Source: an uncultured Eggerthellaceae bacterium (GTDB lineage: Bacteria > Actinomycetota > Coriobacteriia > Coriobacteriales > Eggerthellaceae). From it: a stretch of 35,024 nucleotides of DNA. Shown piece by piece: positions 14,476-22,804 of the stretch; the first letter of the stretch is position 1; every line of letters begins with the position of its first letter. Location: NCBI GenBank assembly GCA_947564425.1, contig CANOBU010000012.1:1-35024 (forward strand). Direction: 5' to 3'. Under the pieces are notes generated by a model, which worked only from the letters and a program-made list of their open reading frames with translations, was not told the origin of the DNA and ran no database searches. The translations under genes and the position numbers were made by a program.

Positions 14476-17400
14476 ATGGTCTCTCGCATCTACGTAGAGA
14501 AGAAGCCCGGATTCGATATCGAGGCCCAGGCGCTGCGGCGCGAGCTGCAGGAGATCCTGGGCATCGGCCGTCTGGAAGGGCTGCGTCTGCTCAACCGCTA
14601 TGACGTGGAGGGCATCGACGGGGACCTCTTCGCCGCATGCATACCCACCGTGTTCAGCGAACCGCCCGTCGACGACGTGTTCGACGAGCTCCCGGCGCCC
14701 GAGGGGGCGGCGGTGTTCGCCGTGGAGGCGCTGCCGGGGCAATTCGACCAGCGGGCCGCCTCGGCCAGCGAATGCATACAGCTGATAAGCCAGAAGGACC
14801 GCCCCGCCGTGAACAATGCCCGGGTGTACCTGCTGGAGGGCCCCCTCACCGAGGAGGACCTGCAGGCCATCAAGGACTACGTCATAAACCCCGTGGAATC
14901 CCGCGAGGCCCGGCTCGACAAACCCGATACCCTGGCCATCGACTACCCGGACCCCGCGCCCGTGGAGGTATTGGAGGGATTCACGGAGCTCGACGGCGCA
15001 GCCCTGGCCGCCCTCATCGGGCAGCGCGGGCTTGCCATGGACGAGGCCGATATCGCCTTCTGCCAGCAGTACTTCCGCGACACCGAGAAGCGCGACCCCA
15101 CCATAACCGAGCTGAAGATGATCGATACCTATTGGTCGGACCATTGCCGCCATACCACCTTCGGCACCGAGCTCGCCTCGGTGGATATCGCCGACGAGGC
15201 CGTGCAGGGCGCCTTCGAGCGCTATTGCAGCCTGCGCCGCGAACTGGGCCGCGAGGGCAAGCCCATCTGCCTCATGGACATGGGCACCATCGGCGCCCGC
15301 TACCTGAAATCCACCGGGCAGCTGACGGGCCTCGACGAATCCGACGAGATAAACGCCTGCACCGTGAAGGTGAAGGTGGATGTGCGGGGCGAAGAGCAGG
15401 ACTGGCTGTACCTGTTCAAGAACGAGACCCATAACCACCCCACCGAGATCGAGCCCTTCGGCGGTGCCGCCACCTGCCTGGGAGGCGCCATCCGCGACCC
15501 CCTGTCGGGCCGGGCCTACGTGTACCAAGCCATGCGCGTGACCGGAGGCTCCGACCCCACGGTGCCCGTAGCCGAGACCATCCCCGGCAAGCTGCCCCAA
15601 CGCAAGCTGGTGACCACGGCCGCCCAGGGCTATTCCTCCTACGGCAACCAGATAGGCCTGGCCACGGGCCAGGTGGATGAGCTGTACCACCCCGGCTATG
15701 CCGCCAAGCGCATGGAGATAGGCGCCGTGGTGGGCGCCACGCCGGCTGCCGATGTGCGCCGCGAGGTGCCGGCCCCCGGCGACGTCATCGTGCTTTTGGG
15801 AGGCCGCACGGGCCGCGACGGCATAGGAGGCGCCACGGGCTCTTCGAAGGCCCATTCGGCGAGCTCCATCGAGACCTGCGGCGCCGAGGTGCAGAAGGGC
15901 AATCCGCCTGTGGAGCGCAAGATCCAGCGCCTTTTCCGCAACCACGACGCCTGCGCCATGATAAAGCGCTGCAACGACTTCGGCGCCGGAGGCGTGGCGG
16001 TGGCCATCGGCGAGCTGGCCGACGGCCTGGACATATACCTCGACCGCGTGCCGCGCAAGTACGAGGGTCTCGACGGCACCGAGCTGGCCATATCGGAATC
16101 CCAGGAGCGCATGGCCGTGGCCCTGGCCGCCGATGACGTGGACGATTTCATAGCCCTGGCCCGGGCCGAGAACCTCGAGGCCACCCCCGTGGCCGCCGTG
16201 GCCGCCGACGGTCGGGTGCGCATGCACTGGCGCGGCGACGCCATCGTGGACCTAAGCCGCGAGTTCCTGGCCAGCAACGGCGCCCCCAAGCAGGCCGCCG
16301 TGCGCATCCCCGCGCGCCGGTGCTTCGCCGACGATGCGGCCGACCGCGCCTTCGAAGCCTGCGATGAGCTGGTGGACCCCCTGGTGGAGGCCGTGTGCGA
16401 ATCGGGGCGGCTCGAAGAGGCGCTATGCGGCCTGATGGGCGATATCAACCGCGCCTCGCGCAAGGGCCTGGCCGAGCGCTTCGATTCCACCATCGGCGCC
16501 GGCACGGTGCTCATGCCCTTCGGCGGCTCGCGGCAGCTCACCCCGGCTTTGGCCATGGTGTCGAAGCTGCCGGTGCTCGGCGGCCAGACCACCACCGTAT
16601 CGGGCCTTGCCTGGGGCTTCAACCCCTTCCTGTCGGCCGCCGACCCCTTCGCCGGCGCCTACATGGCCGTGCTGGATTCCCTGGCCAAGCTGGTGGCCAC
16701 GGGCTTTTGCCGCAAGGACGCCTACCTCACCTTCCAGGAGTACTTCGAGAAGCTGCGGGACGACCCCGAGCGCTGGGGCAAGCCCGTGGCTGCCGTGCTG
16801 GGAGCGCTTATGGCCCAGCTCGATTTCGGCGTGGGGGCCATCGGCGGCAAGGACTCGATGTCCGGCAGCTTCGAGGACCTCGACGTGCCGCCCACCCTGG
16901 TATCGTTCGCCACGGCCGTGGGGCCCATCGATCGCATCACCTCGCCGGAATTCAAATCCGCCGGAAGCGAGCTAGCCTGGCTGTGCTTCGAGGAGCCGAC
17001 CCCCGAGAGCATCACGGCCACCTTCGACGCCGTGGAGCACCTCATCGGGGCCGGCATGGCAGCGGCCTGCTCGTCGGTGGGCTACAGCGGCCTGGCCGAG
17101 ACCCTGTTCAAGATGGCCGTGGGCAACGGCCTGGGTGTGCGGCTCTGCGACGATGTGGACCTATGCGACCTGTTCGAGGAGGGCTTCGGCACCTTCGCGA
17201 TAGAGCTGGCCGAGGGCCTGGACGCCGCAGCGGTCATCGAGGAGCTGCAAGGCGCGGATCTGCTGGAGGGCGTGGAGGTGCTGCCCCTGGGCCGCACGAC
17301 GCAGGAGTACCGCCTGGTCGCCGACGGCTGCGAAGCCGACCTGGCGAAGGTGCAGGAAGCCTGGGAGGCGGGCTTGGAAGAGGTGTTCCCCTACCGCACG

Positions 17401-18288
17401 CCCGCAGCCGAGGCGCAGTCCCTGCAGGAAGTGCCGGCTGTGAGCCACACCGGCGGCCCGGGTGCCCGCTACGGGGGCGCGCCCATCGCCCGGCCGCGGG
17501 TGCTCATCCCGGTATTCCCGGGCAACAACTGCGAATACGACAGCGCTGCCGCCTTCGAGGCCGCCGGGGCCCTGGTCGACACCTTCGTGGTGAACAACCT
17601 CTCGCCCGAGGCCGTGGCCGAGAGCACGCGGGAGCTCGCCCGGCTCATCGGGCAATCGCAGATAGTCATGATACCCGGCGGCTTCTCGGGCGGCGACGAG
17701 CCCGATGGCTCGGCCAAGTTCATCACCGCCTTCTTCCGCGCCCCGGCCGTGACCGAGGCCGTACGCGAGCTGCTGCAGAAGCGGGACGGCCTGATGCTGG
17801 GCATCTGCAACGGCTTCCAGGCCCTGGTGAAGCTGGGCCTCGTACCCTACGGCGACATACGGCCGGCCGAGGCGGAAAGCCCCACCCTCGCCTTCAATAC
17901 CATCGGACGCCATCAGAGCCGCCTGGTACGCACGCGGGTGGCCTCGGACCTGTCGCCGTGGCTGGCCGGTTGCCCCGTGGGCACCATGCACACCGTGGCC
18001 ATAAGCCATGGCGAGGGCCGCTTCGTGGCGCCGGACCCCCTGCTGCGGCAGATGGCCGCCGACGGCCGCATAGCCACCCAATACGTGGACGCCACGGGCG
18101 TCCCGTCGATGGACCTGGACGCCAACCCCAACGGGTCGCTGTGGGCCATCGAGGGCATAACGAGCCCCGATGGCCGGGTGCTGGGGAAGATGGGCCACAG
18201 CGAGCGCAAGGGAGCGGGCCTGTACAAGAACATCCCGGCCGTGGCCGACCAGGACCTCTTCGCCAACGGCGTGGCCTACTTCGCCTAA
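14476..18288 (+). CDS. purL: Phosphoribosylformylglycinamidine synthase, single-chain form
   Basis: Fourth step of purine synthesis: FGAR + Gln + ATP to FGAM. The 1270-residue chain carries all parts in one polypeptide. The N-terminal PurS-like region is followed by the linker motif YWSDHCRHTTF. The first synthase half contains KNETHNHPTEIEPFGGAAT, and the second half contains the pseudo-repeat with IGGKDSMSGSFEDL. A class-I glutaminase domain starts near residue 1005 (RPRVLIPVFPGNNCEYD), with nucleophile Cys near residue 1110 in LGICNGFQAL and the GHSER His/Glu pair near 1240. GAAAGG lies ten bases before the ATG at 14476. Most Actinobacteria use separate PurS, PurQ and PurL; the one-chain form is like that of proteobacteria and many clostridia. 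Single gene, with no other pur gene in the window. Confidence 0.97.
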   Translation: MVSRIYVEKKPGFDIEAQALRRELQEILGIGRLEGLRLLNRYDVEGIDGDLFAACIPTVFSEPPVDDVFDELPAPEGAAVFAVEALPGQFDQRAASASECIQLISQKDRPAVNNARVYLLEGPLTEEDLQAIKDYVINPVESREARLDKPDTLAIDYPDPAPVEVLEGFTELDGAALAALIGQRGLAMDEADIAFCQQYFRDTEKRDPTITELKMIDTYWSDHCRHTTFGTELASVDIADEAVQGAFERYCSLRRELGREGKPICLMDMGTIGARYLKSTGQLTGLDESDEINACTVKVKVDVRGEEQDWLYLFKNETHNHPTEIEPFGGAATCLGGAIRDPLSGRAYVYQAMRVTGGSDPTVPVAETIPGKLPQRKLVTTAAQGYSSYGNQIGLATGQVDELYHPGYAAKRMEIGAVVGATPAADVRREVPAPGDVIVLLGGRTGRDGIGGATGSSKAHSASSIETCGAEVQKGNPPVERKIQRLFRNHDACAMIKRCNDFGAGGVAVAIGELADGLDIYLDRVPRKYEGLDGTELAISESQERMAVALAADDVDDFIALARAENLEATPVAAVAADGRVRMHWRGDAIVDLSREFLASNGAPKQAAVRIPARRCFADDAADRAFEACDELVDPLVEAVCESGRLEEALCGLMGDINRASRKGLAERFDSTIGAGTVLMPFGGSRQLTPALAMVSKLPVLGGQTTTVSGLAWGFNPFLSAADPFAGAYMAVLDSLAKLVATGFCRKDAYLTFQEYFEKLRDDPERWGKPVAAVLGALMAQLDFGVGAIGGKDSMSGSFEDLDVPPTLVSFATAVGPIDRITSPEFKSAGSELAWLCFEEPTPESITATFDAVEHLIGAGMAAACSSVGYSGLAETLFKMAVGNGLGVRLCDDVDLCDLFEEGFGTFAIELAEGLDAAAVIEELQGADLLEGVEVLPLGRTTQEYRLVADGCEADLAKVQEAWEAGLEEVFPYRTPAAEAQSLQEVPAVSHTGGPGARYGGAPIARPRVLIPVFPGNNCEYDSAAAFEAAGALVDTFVVNNLSPEAVAESTRELARLIGQSQIVMIPGGFSGGDEPDGSAKFITAFFRAPAVTEAVRELLQKRDGLMLGICNGFQALVKLGLVPYGDIRPAEAESPTLAFNTIGRHQSRLVRTRVASDLSPWLAGCPVGTMHTVAISHGEGRFVAPDPLLRQMAADGRIATQYVDATGVPSMDLDANPNGSLWAIEGITSPDGRVLGKMGHSERKGAGLYKNIPAVADQDLFANGVAYFA

Positions 18289-18324
18289 CCGGCGGGGGTG
18301 ACGGAATCGGATGACGGGCGCGGC

Positions 18325-20541
18325 CTATTGGCGGGCATCGATGGTGCGGCCGGTCTCGCGCCAGTTATCCAGGTCCAGGGCATTGCCGTCGATCTCGTAT
18401 TCCCTCAGCTGGGTCTCGCTGAGGTCGGGCTCGCTGTCGGTGGTCAGGTAGCGGCGCACGCGGTCGCCGTCGATGGGTCCCAGCATGGAATAGCCGGGGA
18501 ATTCCTCCCGCTGGGCGTATTCGCTCCAGTCGAGCCCCAGAACATCGAGCACCGTGGCCTGCAGGTCCAGCTGGCTCACGGGCTTTTCGTCCACCACCAG
18601 GGGTTGCGCCGCCTGCTCGGCGGTCTCGGGCGGCTTCACGAACATGATGGGGTTGCTGGTGTCCTCGAGGGGTTCCTCGGTGATGGTCCAGTAGCCGTGG
18701 TCGGCCGTGACGATGATCGTGGCCTGGTCGTACAGGCCCAGGGCCTTCAGCTGCCGCAGGTACTCGCTCACGATGGCCAGCACCCCCCGCGACTGCCTGA
18801 ACACGTCCGACTCGTCCTGGCCCAGGTACGCGACGTTCTCGTCGTAGTTGAACGGATAATGCGACCCCAGCAGATGGATCATCCGGAACGCCCCCGCATA
18901 GTCGTCCTCGACCGAAAGCCCCTTCGATTGCAGCCGCTGGTAATAGCGGACATCGTCCATGACGTAGATGGTCTCCTCGGGAGCCGCCTGGGGGTCGTAC
19001 TGGGCGTAGGCGGCGTTCATCTGGTCGGTGTAGTACCAGAATGCCCATTTCAGAGCCCAGGGGACATCGCGGTACAGGGCCATCTGGTACAGCGAGTACA
19101 GGGTGCGCCCGTAGTCCATAGCGCTGGCGGGCAGCCCGTGCACATTGACCGTCTTGCCGGCGACGGCCGCGCGCTCGGATGCCGGGAGGTCCCCCAAGGT
19201 GAGGGAATCGGTGTAGAGGCCGATGGAATAGCCCGCCTGCTGGATCTGGTCCAAGAACGTGCCGCGGCTGTAGCGCTCGCGCACATAGGTCGAGAACGGC
19301 TCGTCGAAGGAGGGCATCTGACCGGTGAGCATCTGGGGCAATGCGAAGCGGGTGGGTATGAGGGACCCGGTGCAGTTCTCGTAGCTGGTGAAGCCGGTGA
19401 ACTCGTCCAGCAGCCCGGGGTCATCCTTCAGGATGCGCTTGAGGTAGGCGTCGTCGAACGTATCGAGGACGAACATGATGACATTGCCGCTGCCGTTCAC
19501 CGTATAGAGCTGCTCCTCGGTCACCACCCCCTGGGCCCGGGGTGCCGCCGCCGGGTCGTCGGATGCGGCACCCGATCCCGGCACCAGGAGCACCGCCGCC
19601 AGCGCGATGGCCTGCACCGCCGCGAGGCAGCAGGAACCCAGGACTGCGATGCCCTGGGCGCGGTGCATGCGATGGAGGCCGTACAGCACGAATCCCAGCA
19701 CGATAACGCCCCAGATAACCGCCGAGGCAACCTGCCAGGCCATGTAATCGCCCCAATGGATGGCAGCCCCGTCGGCTGCCGGCAGACCGCCGTTCAGGGC
19801 CAGGGCCTGCAGGTAGGCGCAGAAGCCCAGGGCGAACACCAGCGACACGAGCGCGCTGAAGGCCCGCCCCCGGAAAGCCGAGAGCACCAGGGCCAGGGCC
19901 AAGCCGATACCCGCATCGGGCAGGAGCGGCACCCACCAGATGTCGGACACGCCGTAGATGAGCGAATTCGCCGCACCGGCCACGATCTCGAGCGGCGCGG
20001 CATAGAAAACCGTGAACACGAGGAAGAAGGCGATAAGGGCGCCTATCGCCAACCGCATGCGCCAGGGGGGATTGTAGCCGCTCCCATCCAGGAAGCGGCG
20101 CTTCCGGCCCGCAGCGGCATCGGATGGCGGCACGCACGCCGGCACCGGCCCATCGGCGCCATCAACGTCGGACGCAGCCTCTGCGGGGGCGGCATCATCG
20201 GGAAGCGGGCCCTCGCCGGCCGCGCCTGATGCCTGTTCCGCGCAAGGAGCCCCGGGGTACACCCGATGCACCTCCGCTTCCCGCTGGCGGCGCCCCTCGG
20301 GGTCGATATCCAGCAGCCGCGCCAGGGCCCTGCGGCCCCGGCGCCAAGCCACGCCGAACACCGCCGAGAGGGCCACGGCCGCACCCGCCAGGGCCTGTAT
20401 GGTATAGGTCATGACCGACGGGTCGATGTAGGCATAGGCGGGCTGCGGACACGCCAGGGCAACCACCATGGCAGCCAACCCGAGGCCCAGGGCGTCATAG
20501 GCGCGCATCACCGGATGTTCCATGGATGACCGCAGGCTCAT
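18325..20541 (-). CDS. Membrane sulfatase / LTA-synthase-like phosphatase-superfamily protein
   Basis: 738 residues. An N-terminal helix ends in AYAYIDPS, then comes TYTIQALAGAAVALSAVFGVAWRRGRR (a short anchor seen in many such envelope proteins). A charged linker (85-160) is followed by helices at about 163-183, 208-245 and 270-322. The extracellular alkaline-phosphatase/sulfatase domain starts at NVIMFVLDTFDD (Asp360 as metal ligand). PTRFALPQMLTG likely supplies the nucleophile Thr397, HLLGSHYPFNY and TADHGYW provide the metal-binding His and Asp-His, and QLDLQATVLDVLG is a typical C-terminal segment. LtaS and phosphoethanolamine transferases share this fold. A role in transferring or removing phospho-glycerol-type groups is inferred. 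It starts six bases after the upstream lipoprotein gene, with AGGA four bases from the ATG at 20541. Confidence 0.85.
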   Translation of the reverse strand: MSLRSSMEHPVMRAYDALGLGLAAMVVALACPQPAYAYIDPSVMTYTIQALAGAAVALSAVFGVAWRRGRRALARLLDIDPEGRRQREAEVHRVYPGAPCAEQASGAAGEGPLPDDAAPAEAASDVDGADGPVPACVPPSDAAAGRKRRFLDGSGYNPPWRMRLAIGALIAFFLVFTVFYAAPLEIVAGAANSLIYGVSDIWWVPLLPDAGIGLALALVLSAFRGRAFSALVSLVFALGFCAYLQALALNGGLPAADGAAIHWGDYMAWQVASAVIWGVIVLGFVLYGLHRMHRAQGIAVLGSCCLAAVQAIALAAVLLVPGSGAASDDPAAAPRAQGVVTEEQLYTVNGSGNVIMFVLDTFDDAYLKRILKDDPGLLDEFTGFTSYENCTGSLIPTRFALPQMLTGQMPSFDEPFSTYVRERYSRGTFLDQIQQAGYSIGLYTDSLTLGDLPASERAAVAGKTVNVHGLPASAMDYGRTLYSLYQMALYRDVPWALKWAFWYYTDQMNAAYAQYDPQAAPEETIYVMDDVRYYQRLQSKGLSVEDDYAGAFRMIHLLGSHYPFNYDENVAYLGQDESDVFRQSRGVLAIVSEYLRQLKALGLYDQATIIVTADHGYWTITEEPLEDTSNPIMFVKPPETAEQAAQPLVVDEKPVSQLDLQATVLDVLGLDWSEYAQREEFPGYSMLGPIDGDRVRRYLTTDSEPDLSETQLREYEIDGNALDLDNWRETGRTIDARQ

Positions 20542-20547
20542 AGGTTC

Positions 20548-21414
20548 CTAATAGGCGAAGCCATAGGTCCCGATCGTGCAGTCGGCATCGTCATCGACCA
20601 GCACGGTGCCCTCGACGTTCTTCAGGGCCGAGGGGTTGGTGGAGCCAACATCCTCGGTATCGAACTGCATGAACGCCGTGGCCGTCTGCCCGGGGGCCAG
20701 CGTCTCGAACAGATACACCCGCACCGATGCGCCATCCACGGTGAAAGGGTCCTTCACCCACACGTCGATGGAGGTCGCGCTGTTGTTGGTTATCTGCAGA
20801 TTGAAGCCCGGATCGCCCAGCTTATCGGCACCGGTGCCGTTCACGATGAAGGTGAGCAGATCGTCGTCGACAAGGGTCACAGGCTTGTCCAGAAGAGCGC
20901 CCCGCACCACCATCTCGCTCAGACCGCCCCCCTCATCGCCCTCGGGCTCCCGGCCCGCATCGGATGAGGCCCCGGAATCGAGCGATGACTCCTTCGGGTC
21001 GCCCTTGGCGAACACCAGCACCGTATCCTTCTGCTTCAGCTGAAGGGTGTCGCCGGTCAACGCTATGGTGGCGCTCTGGCCCTCCACCGTGGCATTGGCG
21101 GCGGCATCGCCCGTGGCCTTCCAATCGCCGCGCTTCACCTCATCGAAGGTGACAAGCGACAGCGTGCCGCTGCCATCGAGGTTCAGATAGGCATCCAGCC
21201 CCAGCTGCCGCATGGCCGAGACGTTCTCGGCGCTCAGGTTCTCGTTGCCGCTGCTGCTCTGGCCCCACTGCAGATCCCAAGTACCCACGAATTGCGAGGA
21301 GTCGTTGGCACCGGCGCAGCCGGCTAGCAGCAGGCAGCCCAAGGCCGCCGCTGCAATCAGGGCCCCCAGCCGCCTGCCCAGGCGGCCCGCAGCTGTTCTC
21401 CCAAGATGCGCCAT
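20548..21414 (-). CDS. Lipoprotein with lipocalin-like domain
   Basis: 288 residues. The basic N-terminus MAHLGRTAAGRLGRR and hydrophobic core end in LLAGC, with lipidation at Cys33. Residues 40-135 (FVGTWDL ... GSGTLSLVTFDE ... DWKATG ... LQLKQKDTVLVFAKG) look like a small beta-barrel of the lipocalin-like type common in Firmicutes and Coriobacteria lipoproteins. After an acidic linker, residues 165-288 form a second beta-rich domain (ITNNSATSIDVWVKDPFTVDG, APGQTATAFMQF) resembling Ig-like folds. The ATG at 21414 has GGAAAGGA four bases upstream, and an upstream in-frame ATG would fall at the promoter. Same transcript as the sulfatase six bases downstream, suggesting a partner or chaperone at the cell surface. 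No enzymatic motif seen. Confidence 0.8.
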   Translation of the reverse strand: MAHLGRTAAGRLGRRLGALIAAAALGCLLLAGCAGANDSSQFVGTWDLQWGQSSSGNENLSAENVSAMRQLGLDAYLNLDGSGTLSLVTFDEVKRGDWKATGDAAANATVEGQSATIALTGDTLQLKQKDTVLVFAKGDPKESSLDSGASSDAGREPEGDEGGGLSEMVVRGALLDKPVTLVDDDLLTFIVNGTGADKLGDPGFNLQITNNSATSIDVWVKDPFTVDGASVRVYLFETLAPGQTATAFMQFDTEDVGSTNPSALKNVEGTVLVDDDADCTIGTYGFAY

Positions 21415-21435
21415 CGGTTCCTTTCCGTCACCCCC

Positions 21436-21445
21436 ATTGTACAAT
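21436..21445. promoter_or_regulatory. Overlapping divergent -10 elements
   Basis: The ten-base palindrome ATTGTACAAT reads TACAAT on both strands. On the minus strand it lies 21 bases before the lipoprotein ATG, with TTGCGT 19 bases upstream as a possible -35. On the plus strand it could serve tcdA, in which case the entire 84-base palindrome would be in the leader; the plus -35 (GTTCCT) is weak. Confidence 0.45.
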
Positions 21446-21466
21446 AGGCCGGAAGGCGAAACGCAA

Positions 21467-21550
21467 CGGTGACAGGGGGACGTTCACTTTCGGCACATTC
21501 GGGCAGGCGCCTGCCCGAATGTGCCGAAAGTGAACGTCCCCCTGTCACCG
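21467..21550. repeat. 84-bp perfect palindrome with GGGGGACGTTCACTTT core
   Basis: Two 42-base arms meeting at 21508/21509 without mismatch or loop. The inner part is GGGCAGGC/GCCTGCCC. The outer part carries the same core as the palindrome at 12484-12553, with CGGCACATT where the other has TGGCACATT. It lies in the divergent gap between the lipoprotein and tcdA and ends 19 bases before the tcdA ATG, just before its GGAAAGGA. It does not lie in a terminator position for either neighbour. Confidence 0.93.
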
Positions 21551-21569
21551 GCGAACCGGAAAGGACAAC

Positions 21570-22313
21570 ATGCTCGAGCAATTCGCGCGGACGGCCCTGC
21601 TGCTGGGGCCCGAGGCTCTGGACCGCCTGGCGCAGGCCCGGGTAGCGGTATTCGGCATCGGCGGGGTGGGAAGCTATGCTGCCGAGGCCCTGGCCCGCAG
21701 CGGCGTGGGAGCCCTCGACCTCATCGACCACGACCTGGTATCCATCACCAACATCAACCGCCAGGCCGAGGCGACCCTGGAAACCTTAGGACAACCCAAA
21801 GCCGAGGCCATGGCGGCCCGCATCGCCGCCATAAACCCCCGGTGCTCTGCAAAAGCGCATCGCTGCTTCTATCTGCCCGGCACCGCCGACAGCTTCGATT
21901 TCCGCGCCTACGACTACATCGTCGACGCCGTGGACACCGTAACGGGGAAGCTTCAGATCATCACCCGGGCCGATCAGGCGGAAACCCCCGTCATCTCGTG
22001 CATGGGGACGGCCAATAAGCTCGACCCCGCCCGTTTCAGCGTAGCCGATATCTACGACACGTCCATCTGCCCCCTGGCCAAGGTGATCCGCAAGGAATGC
22101 CGCAAGCGCGGCATCGAGCGGCTGAAGGTGGTGTACTCCACCGAGCCGGCCCGCGAACCGGCCGCAGGCCCCCTCCCCTCCAACGCCATCGATGCGGCCT
22201 CGGAGGAGGCAAGCCGCCATGGGATACCCGGTTCCTGTGCCTTCGTGCCGCCGGTGGCAGGTCTTATCATCGCCGGCGAGGTGGTCAAGGATATCGCAGG
22301 CATCGAGGGCTGA
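21570..22313 (+). CDS. tcdA: tRNA threonylcarbamoyladenosine dehydratase (ThiF/E1-like)
   Basis: ATP-dependent enzyme converting t6A37 of ANN-decoding tRNAs to the cyclic ct6A form. The 247 residues show the E1-like nucleotide fold (GIGGVGS, 29-35), the NINRQ segment (61-65), DAVDTVTGKLQII, CMGTANKLDP and DTSICPLAKVIRKECRKRGI. VVYSTEPA and the C-terminal GSCAFVPPVAGLIIAGEVV complete the pattern specific to TcdA/CsdL rather than MoeB or ThiF, which carry CxxC zinc pairs absent here. It is about 20 residues shorter than E. coli TcdA, which has an additional C-terminal segment. RBS GGAAAGGA lies four bases before the ATG. Single gene after the palindrome; a 13-bp hairpin follows its stop. Confidence 0.9.
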   Translation: MLEQFARTALLLGPEALDRLAQARVAVFGIGGVGSYAAEALARSGVGALDLIDHDLVSITNINRQAEATLETLGQPKAEAMAARIAAINPRCSAKAHRCFYLPGTADSFDFRAYDYIVDAVDTVTGKLQIITRADQAETPVISCMGTANKLDPARFSVADIYDTSICPLAKVIRKECRKRGIERLKVVYSTEPAREPAAGPLPSNAIDAASEEASRHGIPGSCAFVPPVAGLIIAGEVVKDIAGIEG

Positions 22314-22330
22314 GCCAGAAGGGGAAAGCA

Positions 22331-22375
22331 CGGCTCGGGAAGCTTTCTGAGGGATTGAATTCGCTTCCCGAGCCG
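22331..22375 (+). terminator. Hairpin after tcdA, possible terminator
   Basis: CGGCTCGGGAAGC (22331-22343) is an exact reverse complement of 22363-22375, with a 19-base loop, 17 bases after the tcdA stop. There is no T-run, so it would be a poor factor-independent terminator. Confidence 0.35.
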
Positions 22376-22756
22376 CGACCCGCACCTTTTACGAGAAAAG
22401 GGTTTTGCGAAAGGGGCGCGTGCGGGCGGTCGAACCTTTCGTAAGGCTTTCGGCTCCGTCCCGTCAGCGCCGGCTCCATGGGGATTTCGCCGGACGATCA
22501 AACGATTCATGAAGGCGGGAACGCAGCCTTGATCCCGATTCCGCGCCAATCACCACCCCACGGCAACAACCCGGTTCAAGATCGTATCTAGGAGGTTACC
22601 CGAGCTTCCCACCGATTGCCCAGCGCATCCGATGAACCATCCGTTCCCGGGTATGAACTATTTGTATTGGAGGATACCCTCGACTCTGACAAGGCATGTC
22701 GCTACCCGCTGCCGCCCTTCGCCTTTATGACGGCTTCCCAAGGGAGCCTATCGCGC

Positions 22757-22762
22757 TATACT
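22757..22762 (+). promoter_or_regulatory. Candidate -10 of the LysR-type regulator gene
   Basis: TATACT, 42 bases before the ATG at 22805; the -35 position (CTTCCC) is poor, as often at activator- or autoregulated promoters. Confidence 0.4.
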
Positions 22763-22804
22763 CGTCGGTAAAACATCCGAGCATGAAACCAGAAGAGGAT
22801 TCCC

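Larger units (their letters stand above)
22314..22804. other. 491-base non-coding region rich in small inverted repeats
   Basis: No convincing gene on either strand. It contains the 13-bp hairpin listed separately. CCCGCAC (22379-22385) pairs with GTGCGGG (22420-22426) around an inner hairpin CCTTTT/AAAAGG (22385-22401). An alternative pairing is CGAAAGG (22408-22414) with CCTTTCG (22435-22441). A GGGTAT/ATACCC pair lies at 22649-22679. The competing stems could belong to a structured RNA, a remnant of a mobile repeat, or nothing. It leads into the LysR gene on the plus strand. No known riboswitch class was recognised. Confidence 0.5.

Noticed and set aside
14341-16227. 628-codon open frame on the minus strand opposite the start of purL
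   Set aside because: Shadow of purL and the end of the lipoprotein gene; His- and Gly-rich, no motif or start site.
22628-22729. 33-codon frame (MNHPFPGMNYLYWRIPS...) before the LysR gene as a leader peptide
   Set aside because: No ribosome site at the right distance and no run of codons suggesting attenuation.
12345-22762. CRISPR arrays or tRNA genes in the intergenic gaps
   Set aside because: No regularly spaced direct repeats and no cloverleaf with a TTCGA-type arm were found; the repeats present are inverted, not direct.
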